Shown piece after piece: positions 35,301 through 64,000 of a DNA stretch of 64,000 nucleotides. The stretch lies in assembly GCA_019155185.1 (NCBI GenBank), contig CM032805.1, forward strand, positions 2,099,294-2,163,293, in the 5' to 3' direction. The notes beneath the pieces were generated by a model. The model did no database searches. It worked only from the letters and a program-made list of their open reading frames with translations, and was not told the DNA's origin. Position 1 is the first letter of the stretch, and each line of letters begins with the position of its first letter. The translations under genes were made by a program, and so were the position numbers. This DNA comes from Beaufortia kweichowensis (lineage: Eukaryota; Chordata; Actinopteri; Cypriniformes; Gastromyzontidae).

Positions 35301-36490
35301 CTATAAAAGCTTATTAGAAATAAATGAAATTACATTTTGTGAGAGAAGCACAAGACCCACTTATTCAAGAGATCATTCAAATTAATATGAACAATTAACA
35401 CGTGTCTATATTACAACCTACTGAAGCCATTTGTTATTTTTAAACTGTTAGATCTGAAGCTTATGATCAACTTCTGATATGAACCTCAGACAGATGAACA
35501 TATCTGGAATTAAAATGTATTATTTGGAGTAAAACATGACTTACAAAAGTGACTTCAGAAGACAGAAGTCGTGTTTAGAGGTGTGAAATATTGGCTAAAA
35601 TATGTTTTTATGACTGTTTAATGAATCTATGTGTAAGTGGGCGTCATGTTTATAATAGTTAACTCACTGAAAGATCTTTCTTTAACTTTAACTCTTCAGG
35701 TTTTTAGCTGTAAATTCTGGGTGGGATTATTGTGTTTTAGATGATTTTGATGATTTTTAAGTTAGTTGTGTTGCTCTTTTTGTTGCTACTGTTTTTAAGT
35801 TGACCGGCTCATTCACGTGCTTCTCTCTCATTCTACATAAAGCTCGTTCCCACGTCGAAGCTGTAAATTGCGGCTTCGATTAGGATTTATTCTTCTGTAA
35901 TGACTGTATTTGTCAGGGAAACACTAAATAACTCCTCGAGTAACATGTCTTCACCTGCGGCTATCCGGCATCGTGTGTGCGGGCGCGTGCGCTCGAGCTC
36001 CATCTGCACTGAGACAGAGAGAGCGCCATCTCTGGCTTAAATGATATTAACATTTAGAAGCTGTTAAATAACTTACAGCACAATCCAATGTGCTTCTACA
36101 TCACGCTTAGAATGCACACATGCAGTATTTGAAGCAAGTGACTATTTTGATATACTGGATAATATGATTTTGCTTTAAAACAACAATATTGATAATATGG
36201 CAAACGATATATCTTGCACACGCGTGTTTAAAGCAGTTGTTAAATGACTGTAAACACACACCTGTGATGTCACAGTCTGTTTGAGTGTAGTGAGGTGTGA
36301 CATCACTGATCAACAGCAAACACTTTACAGTTCACCCACAGGATAATAAACTAGATTACATGACTGATGATTCAGATTTACCAGAATTGAAAAGTTGTTA
36401 CCTGTGCAGATATCTATCTTGATCTGATAATAATAATGTTCTGTTATGTGACTGTTTTTGTGTTTTATTTTCAGTCCTTACAGGTGGTAG
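26346..36490 (+). CDS. Fish NLR-C family receptor (FISNA-NACHT-LRR), frameshifted
   Basis: Coding exons are 26346-26395, 26517-26630, 28673-28786, 29099-29191, 29378-31149, 32080-32250, 32743-32919, 33747-33923, 34416-34592, 35085-35261 and 36475-36490 (TAG). All junctions are GT/AG. The N-terminus MKKTQTPTDEDFSP is followed by two near-identical repeats (SDPEFSCVSMKSNWSM). The large exon starts with a FISNA segment (KFKCLYEGTSNEIKSTQLNE). The NACHT ATPase follows, with Walker A GVAGIGKT and Walker B LFIFDGLDEC, then a winged-helix and helical part. The C-terminus has about ten leucine-rich repeats in five exons, ending ISDLKDDPHYKLESLR and PYRW. No B30.2 exon follows. Family members are cytosolic sensors thought to act in innate immunity. 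Two extra G at about 30034-30037 shift the frame after Walker B. The exon is 1772 nt where phase demands a multiple of three. It is either a pseudogene or an assembly error. Confidence 0.85.
26836..28570. mobile_element. Long-armed palindromic DNA transposon in an NLR intron
   Basis: The left arm (about 26836-27005), starting AAAGGGATAGTTCAGCC, is mirrored over more than 130 bp by the right arm (about 28435-28570). Matching landmarks are AGGCCATCTGAGATG against CATCTCGTATGGTCTG, and GGAATCAGGTGTC against GACACCTGATTCC. The arms share about 75 percent identity by eye. The interior carries a later hAT insertion. No transposase is visible. Confidence 0.7.
27267..27986. mobile_element. Non-autonomous hAT element with 8 bp target duplication
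   Basis: The 720 bp element has terminal inverted repeats TAGAGCTGCACGATT and AATCGTGCAGCTCTA. It is flanked by ATGTAGAA at 27259-27266 and 27987-27994, the 8 bp duplication typical of hAT transposons. There is no transposase frame. It lies inside the palindromic element and inside an NLR intron. Confidence 0.88.
31884..35261 (+). repeat. Tandem LRR exon-intron units of the NLR gene
   Basis: Each unit contains about 195 bp of upstream intron (from TTATAGAGTTTTATAAATAA), one LRR exon and about 300 bp of downstream intron. Exon starts are 663, 1004, 669 and 669 bp apart. Exon and intron are nearly equally conserved between units, which indicates recent duplication of whole blocks. The first exon is 171 nt and lacks two codons (NPN-type) present in the other four, which are 177 nt. 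Confidence 0.88.
33056..33392 (-). mobile_element. 5'-truncated L2-like LINE inside one LRR unit
   Basis: The insert of about 335 bp is present only in the second-to-third LRR intron. Its minus strand encodes the conserved LINE C-terminus CLWNNLTNTIRSATSL and FKKQLKRHLF, followed by a 3' region whose end matches the common tail TTTATCCAGAGCGACTTACA. Confidence 0.8.
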
Positions 36491-37030
36491 ATGTCTGTGT
36501 GATTATCAGTATCAGCCAATGGTGAATATGAAGATGACATCATAGTGACATCACAGACACACAATCAACACCGACTGATGACACAATAACACCTCACACT
36601 GATAACACTGTATTAAAACAATCATTCAGACATTCTGTTTAATAATCCTATTCTAAAATCCTAAAAGTTTTTACAGGTTTCCTGAAAATCCCTCATAACA
36701 GTAAACACAGACAAATGTTGTAAACATGCTCTGATTTGTAATATTTACAGGTAAAATTGTATCAGTAATTGTATGTTCTGCAGAGGCGAAAAGATTCTCA
36801 AGAACATTAAATGACTCGTGCATCAACCTGCTCACAAGAACATTTGAAAAACAAAGACTAACTCATTGATTATTACATTTACTTTTTATGATCCGCTAGC
36901 CATTGTATATTTACTTTGATCTACGATTAAGGGAGTTGGTGTATTTCATTAATGTGATGCGTGAGGTTAAGAATCAGGTCAACTGATCGATCAACTGATT
37001 AATAAACATAAATACATGAGATGACACCCG
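36491..37030 (+). other. 3' UTR of the NLR gene
   Basis: After the TAG at 36488-36490 the sequence is non-coding. An AATAAA at 37001-37006 is the best polyadenylation signal. The boundary is inferred. Confidence 0.5.
37001..37006 (+). terminator. Polyadenylation signal of the NLR gene
   Basis: AATAAA in the sense strand, about 510 bases after the stop codon. It is the first canonical hexamer seen after the last exon. Confidence 0.5.
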
Positions 37031-39026
37031 CTTGTATGTGCTGTAATATGTCAATTATGTGACATAATAACCAGGCCTGCATCTATCCATTTCATTCTGC
37101 CCCACATAAGACATATTGTAGGATTCATTATTTTCTTCTATCAAAGCATCTTGTTTCCTGTGCCAGCTGCTCTGTTGACATCATTCTTATATCAGATCAT
37201 GTGTGTGTATGTTTAGAAATGATTCAATTTCACAATAGACAACAATCTTCTAGATTGAGAACTTGTCTCTTCTACAAAGTTCAGAGTAAATATGTGGAAA
37301 TAAATGTGGTAGCTGTGTCTTGTGCAGGTATTGTCTGTGAAGCACTGATGGTGCACTATTAAGGGGCTATACAGTATTATTCACCATATGTATCTTACAT
37401 TATGAACTGTTATATTAAGGATCTGGCTATTTTGAAAAAAAGAAATTAAAAAGAGCGAGCTGGAGATTATGAAAAAGCCCTTACATTAAAATACATTCAT
37501 TAGGTTTTTAAGAAATTTGATCAGGATTTATACAGTATATACGTCTAGCTGTGACGCAGGAAGTAAAGATATGAAAGAATTTTTAAAGGGAATTAAATTT
37601 ACCTGAACTTTGGGAGAAACGGAAACAGGAACTTGACTCCTCTATTACACTGAATGAAATTGTGGATGTAATTAGGTCTTTATCCTCCTAGACAGATTTA
37701 CATCAGAATTTTTAAAATGTTATATTGTCTCCATTACTGCCTAATACAATCTTAAAACAAATGGTGTTAAATAGCTCTAAAAGTGGTTCTTTGCTGATAA
37801 TAATTATAGGGGAACCACTTTAGGTGCCTTATTCAACTGTAGGACCATTAGATGTGTCATATAACACCTTAACCACTCCATAGAACCACTAAAGAACCAG
37901 ACAGATGCTCAACAGGTTCTTTATATGGTTTGTTTCCTCTTCCTCACATCCATAACATTTATATTTCCATATTTTAAAACCAATAACTCGTGTATAGACA
38001 GAAAAATGTATTGGGGCGTGGCTCAATTGTAATAAACTTGCTCAGTACTGTATCTATGGTGATATACGTCACACACCCGCATATATATATTTCCCCGGAT
38101 TTCTCCTATTCTGTTTTATACTTCTATAAACATTTTTCTGTTTTGTTTACAAAGGCCGTCTGCTACTAACATTCGCCGACGTAAAGTTAAAGGTCCGACT
38201 GCCTGAGCGCCTCCCACGTGCGCTTGGATGGTCCGGGTAACGTAGCGACAACCAATGACAGACAGCTGTCGCTCTCACGTGAGCGGACTTGTTCGGGCTT
38301 TACAGATTCGGTCTTTAATGTAGTTACTGTACATACAGCTAGCTTGCACGCACATTACCAACTGCACATTGATATGCGTATTTGCCTGATACTGGGATAA
38401 ACTGCTTTGGCGTTGAAAGCGCCATTAATAAACATGCTAGGCCTAATTTCTAGCTGCCAGGTAAGCAAACTTGACAATGTCCCGAGCGACAAAAAGACAA
38501 CAAAGCGTCCAAAATCATCGTAATAAGATTATGTGACAATGAGTGACGCGTAAGTCTTCTTTCTTTTATTTCTCAAGCACACACGCGATTTCAAAATAGG
38601 AGTTTTGTTGAAGAATATATTTATAGTGTGTGATTTATAAATTACCTTATATCCTACATCACATATTTTGATTTTGGACGTCTGGTCACTTTATATCTTA
38701 TATCAGAATATTATATAACTGTTAAGCCTACTATGAAGATTAAAATACGCTGAACCATGTGTCCTGTATCATAGCTACATGAATGACCTTTGCAGCAAAA
38801 AAAACCCGCGTCAAAATCAGTTATTCAGTGAGATATGATTAATTAAATGCGCTGACAGCTCTTTGCACCTGGCAAACAAGTTACACTGAGTGGAGCTGGC
38901 GACCGATCCAAGATGGCGGCTCCACGGGCAGTAGCGTTCGATAGGGCGTCTACCTATATGATGTCTATGGTTAACACGGTCACCACTTAAACCGTAACAC
39001 CGTACAAAACCTCCTCGGCAGTCATC
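37031..39026. other. Intergenic repeat debris
   Basis: There is an L1/Tx1-like linker fragment at about 37590-37760 (plus strand; LDSSITLNEIVDVIRSL). A MITE-like palindrome with TGGTTCTTTG and AAAGAACCAGAC ends lies at about 37785-37930. No conserved gene was seen. GC content rises near 38150-38300 and 38880-38950 ahead of the hAT-like exon. Confidence 0.45.
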
Positions 39027-39105
39027 ATGAAGCGGAATTACGCTTCAGGAAGCCAGAAAAGAAAGAAGAGAAAGGAAGAGGAGGATAAGAAAAAACAAGA
39101 TAGTG
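39027..39105 (+). pseudogene. Orphan first exon of a hAT/ZMYM1-like gene
   Basis: The 79-nt exon reads MKRNYASGSQKRKKRKEEED and then KKKQDSG, ending at a good donor GTAAGTG. This lysine-rich opening is typical of the first exon of hAT-derived, TTF-type zinc finger / ZMYM1-like proteins that are abundant in fish genomes. No TTF finger, hAT dimerisation or other exon is visible before KIF6, so the element is presumably truncated. Confidence 0.6.
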
Positions 39106-39339
39106 GTAAGTGATAAATTACACTGGATAAAATAGCTCTACTTGTCTTGTACAAAAATGGTGTAATTTTGCAGCAGGTAGGCTAGCAAAAATATGTTTCT
39201 GTTAGCTACCTGCCTGACGGCAAGTGCTGCTTGTAATGAACAGTTAGTGCAACTTTTTTTCGAACGGACGGAATATACTGTAATATGACATACTGTAATA
39301 TGTTTTTTAACGGGATTAAAAAAATCCAAATTCCTTCAA

Positions 39340-39373
39340 ACAGCCCTGCTGGGTTCTCCCAAGGTTTTTTTCT

Positions 39374-39423
<50 letters not shown>

Positions 39424-39510
39424 TCATTAATGGAGTTTGGGTTCCTTGCCACAGTCGCCGTGTTGGAGTGCTCACTAGGAGACTGCTGATATTAGATATT
39501 AGTTATTAAA
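39340..39510. repeat. Fish repeat with (TA)n core
   Basis: GGTTCTCCCAAGG, then (AT)n at 39376-39420, then CATTCATTAATGGAGTTTGG and TTGGAGTGCTCACTAGGA. The same modules occur in reverse order and orientation at 56465-56810, so this is one member of a dispersed family. Confidence 0.75.
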
Positions 39511-39525
39511 TTAGCTTTCTCACTA

Positions 39526-39665
39526 AAAAATGTTGGGTTAAAAATAACCCAACTTATAACCCAACTATGGGTTGGTATAGCACCTTCCCATCTGTGGGTT
39601 GTTTTGACCCAATGAATTGGGTTAAATTCCAGTTGGGTTAAAAGTTACCCAACAGTTGAGTTAAT
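39526..39665. repeat. MITE-like repeat of TGGGTTA/TAACCCA hairpins
   Basis: The motif TGGGTT or its reverse complement appears about nine times in 140 bp, including TGGGTTAAAAATAACCCA and TTGGGTTAAAAGTTACCCAA. The ends TGTTGGGTTAAAA and GTTACCCAACAGTTGAG form terminal inverted repeats. Confidence 0.7.
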
Positions 39666-42583
39666 TATTTATATGAATTCACTGCAGTATTTTTATTAAA
39701 AATTACTTAATAAAACTATATTATGAAACTATTTGTTGTAAATTACAGATTTTATTTAAATATGCAAAAATACATTAACAAATATATGTTATGTCTGATC
39801 TCTTATAACATATACATACACTCTTTAATGTATTGCGATAAATAACACAGCCACAGCGGGGTACTTAATTACTTCAATAACTTTATTTAAAAGGAACATA
39901 CTTATCCTACTTAATAAGGTGGTAGTGCCATCAACAGGCACTATGGGGAATAACAGAATTACATATATAACAATATATTTTGAAATATTTTATTTAAATT
40001 TACAATGTGTAAAAATATGACATTTTCAAGATGTTCACTGACTTCAAAACCAACAAATGTGTGTCAATTCATATTCATATCAAAACATACACAAATGTGC
40101 ACATACAGTTCACAAATAAAATGAACATAACATAAACATAATAATAAAACAAAAAATAATCATAAACACAAGTAATAATAATAATAAAAATCTGCTGGAT
40201 GCTGGACCTACTGATGATCGGTAAAATAAAGTTTTTTACTGATCACTAAATACAAAGTTTTTAAGGAGGAGGCAATATTAATATCTTTGGAATATTAAAG
40301 ACTGTGTGCTCCAAAAACTCCTAAATGGGAGCAGAGGGCTAACTGAAATTGAAAACTTATGTATCACTACTTTAAATAGTTTACTTACCTTGAAATGTTT
40401 CAATTAACTGGCAGAGATTCCATTGTTGCAATTTTTCCTTCACGAAAAAAATCCATTGTCTAAAACATAAGTATAAACACATTTAAAAAACATGTCAATC
40501 AGGTCATAGCTTCATAAAAGATGGCTGTAATTAGGCTATTCTAATAGATGCGTAACAATATTCAATAAGATTAAACCATAAACACTTTTAGTACAATTAA
40601 TTAGTGCTGGTCGCTTTCCAAACACTGACATTTGTCCTGTTTTGACCAGCAGGCGTCACCGTCAACGCTTGTAAGCTTTAAAAAGCATCGTTTCTTCCAT
40701 CACTAAGTTACTTTCTTATGGGAGAATTGGACTCTTTTTAGACTTTTCAAACATGGAATTGACCGAATTTGAGCGCTTCTCACTGCTCTGGTCACTGGTC
40801 ACTCACTGGTCTGACATGCAGCTTTGCTACATAACTTAATGTTATGTAGCTTAATGTTAAATGTAACTTAATTTTGTTGATAGACAGACCAATAATTATA
40901 TGAACATATACAAACAAAATATTTGAGTGCAAATATTATGTCATATAGACATACATAAAACCTTCAGCCATTTTAGCGTCTGCTGCAGAATACTTTGTAC
41001 TCCATTGTGTATGTTCTTAAGAGGGAACAACACAAAACATAATGTACATACAAGAGCACATATTACCATACAGGAAAGGGGTAAAACAACAAAAATAAAA
41101 ACTAATAAATCCTTGATACTTAAATACTAATACTAATACTACTAGGCATATCACAGAAAAGGTGAATACTTATTGAACTTTTTTGGTTATTACTTTAAAT
41201 TGATTCCAAATACAGTATATTTTAAGCCTAATTTTAAATCGTTCAAAGTTAAGTATTTTTTGCTCCATTTGGCCTTATGAATATAATTCCGGGCAATTAT
41301 AATAATTAAATCTTTTTCAGTTTTCTGTACTACTGTCCCTATCGCTCAACTGACACTGATGGTTTAGTTACTTTAGCTAGCCCTTAAAACTTTATTGATG
41401 TTCTTTAAAAATAATGTTTTATTAAACTCTGCATTCACACCATACATTTCTTACACTAAATAATAATAAGCAAAAGCTGTCTAATTCCACATTCTTCACA
41501 ATGCCCTCTTGAATAATTTACCTGTAACAAATTTTTAATTGATGAGAAGATTAGTTGGATAATGGTAATATTAATAATAGTAATATTATTTATAGTGATA
41601 TAATAGTGTAATATTCAAACCTGCATGTCTCAAGCTAAATATATTAGCTTTCTCTTTTTCTACACTGGCTGAAGTTTTATTTTATTTTCCAATGCAGTTG
41701 TCATTCGCTAAAAATTTATGAATTTTATCTTTGTTCTGCTGGAGAAACTTGGAACTACTTTCCTCTCCATTGTTTACCTTGCCACTTTGTCTGCATATCT
41801 ATTTCCTTTTAAACCACATGAGCCAGAAACAAAATAAACTGATACTGTATTTTACAGTATCAGTTTAACAGTATCAGTTTAACTTGCTTTAAAGAACATC
41901 TGTAACGCAATGTAAAATATGTCTTAGTCCAGGTCTGTGCAATGTGCACAAAAGTTAAGAGCAAGTACTGATAAAGTGTCTTGATTATTAAAAATAATCA
42001 AACTATTTTGCAACTAGGCAAATTATTTTATGTTGCATTTCTGCCACCTACTGGAAAGAGAGTAAAATATAGGGCATGGAACTGCACTGAGCCGTGTTCA
42101 CTAGTTGACACACGACGTCTGTCTAGACGCTTCACTGGCACACGTGATTAACGTGACGTCTGCGTCTCAAACTGTATACAATATATTGTAGAATAAGTAA
42201 AAAGAATTAAGACGTTGAGTAACACTGTATGTTGCAGAGTCATATTTTTGGACATTTTCGGACGCCATACTAATCATCAACAACAGGTGCATTCGAAGAA
42301 CCGAATTAGCCAGATCATGATTAGCGTGATGATATCATCTTGGATGCGTCATTTGATCTCAGATGTACTAAGCGACGCACGAAGAACGGCCCCCGGTCGC
42401 TTAGTAACCGCTGTAAACACAGGAAGTGACATTCAGATGGGTGAAGTGAACTACAGTCTTTGACTGAGCATGTGAAGTGAAGCAGGTGGTTTAGATAGAA
42501 AAAATATTAAGAAGCATCCATCTGTTCTCTTATCACTTTACCTGGGCCTGGTCGCGGAACATATCATATTATTTTTTTACATA
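39666..42583. other. AT-rich intergenic DNA before KIF6
   Basis: No coding exon, RNA gene or clear transposon was recognised. Short direct repeats occur near 40840-40870 (ACTTAATGTTATGTAGCTTAA) and near 41850-41885 (CAGTATCAGTTTAAC). Confidence 0.5.
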
Positions 42584-63487
<20,904 letters not shown>

Positions 63488-64000
63488 GTATAAGTTCTTG
63501 CTAAATATGCTGTTTTTATTTTTTTCTGTCTTGTTTCTAAAATCACCAATGCCATCATTTTTTCTTTACTATATAAGGCTCTCTGTCTAACTGGATTCTG
63601 CTTAATATATTTGTAGATAAATTTAATTTTATCCACAATTTCCCTGACTGATGTAAAAGACTAAATGGGAAATTAAACTCAGTTCCTGGAGGGTCACTGC
63701 CCTGCATAGTTTAGATCCAACCCTAATTAAACGCACCTGATCCAGCAAATCAAGGTCTTCAGGATTACTAGAAACTTGCAGAACAGGTGTGTTGGAGCTG
63801 GTTGGAGCTAAACTTTGCTGGACGGCCAGGTCTTAATCTCCAGGAATGAATTTCATTAATCACATTTTGTGGCATTTGTTCACGATTTGTGTGTAAGGTA
63901 ATCAGTGTCATGCTGTTTGTTCAGATAAAATATAAGTAATCCAGATCCAGATGCAAGCACTACATGGCTTTTTGTAATTGACACAAGCTACTCTAAAACT
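63488..64000 (+). other. Start of KIF6 intron 11
   Basis: The donor GTATAAG follows exon 11. No further exon is visible before the window end. The palindromic MITE at 63668-63845 lies here. Confidence 0.7.
63668..63845. repeat. Palindromic MITE
   Basis: CTCAGTTCCTGGAGGGTCAC and GCATAGTTTAGATCCAACC on the left are mirrored by GGTTGGAGCTAAACTTTGC and ATCTCCAGGAATGA on the right. It is a common fish short palindromic transposon. Confidence 0.75.

Noticed and set aside
39526..39665. Interstitial telomere-like repeats (GGGTTA words)
   Set aside because: The words occur in both orientations as hairpins with variable spacing. That fits a MITE, not TTAGGG head-to-tail repeats.

Overview
The window is eukaryotic and fits a teleost fish, probably a cyprinid or close otophysan. 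The evidence is intron-split genes with GT/AG junctions, a FISNA-NACHT-LRR receptor of the large fish-specific NLR-C group, a vertebrate kinesin-9 gene, and a dense load of fish-type transposons (hAT MITEs, Tc1, L2/Rex-like, RTE-like and L1/Tx1-like LINEs, an LTR element). No bacterial-style operons, CRISPR arrays or riboswitches are present.

Layout. At 1.2-2.9 kb lie the last three exons of a gene encoding a coiled coil followed by one von Willebrand factor C (VWC) domain. Only 66 bases after its stop codon a 7.0 kb LTR retrotransposon (2999-9991) is inserted. It has 1.44-1.45 kb LTRs and a TTAT target duplication, carries a broken gag-like frame, and shows no polymerase. At 11.8-18.05 kb there is a tandem array derived almost wholly from tRNA genes: four intact-looking tRNA-Ala(CGC) copies on the minus strand, many deleted or half copies, and tRNA-Ser and tRNA-His relatives on the plus strand. 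At 18-25.5 kb are LINE ruins, including a nearly full-length 3.3 kb RTE-like LINE inserted into an older L1/Tx1-like LINE with a perfect 13 bp target duplication.

At 25.8-37.0 kb lies a complete NLR gene in exon structure: promoter region, 5' UTR exon, start exon, two copies of a short repeated N-terminal exon, a third short exon, the FISNA-NACHT exon, five leucine-rich-repeat (LRR) exons, a tiny last exon and a polyadenylation signal. The NACHT exon carries a 2 bp insertion that breaks the frame, so this copy is either a pseudogene or an assembly error. Its LRR exons were multiplied as exon-plus-intron units of about 669 bp.

At 37-42.5 kb is mostly repeat debris plus the isolated first exon of a hAT/ZMYM1-like gene. 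From 42,584 to the window end the first eleven coding exons of KIF6 (motor domain and start of the stalk, 425 codons, all in phase) run on the plus strand. Their introns hold several hAT elements with target duplications, L2-like LINE fragments, a half Tc1 transposon, a 256 bp alternating TG/TA tract and an ATGCTAGCAT-rich minisatellite.

The three protein genes show no functional link: an extracellular VWC protein, a cytosolic immune receptor, and a ciliary kinesin. The most unusual structures are the tRNA-derived higher-order array, the hairpin array in the LTR element leader, and the exon-intron unit expansion in the NLR gene.
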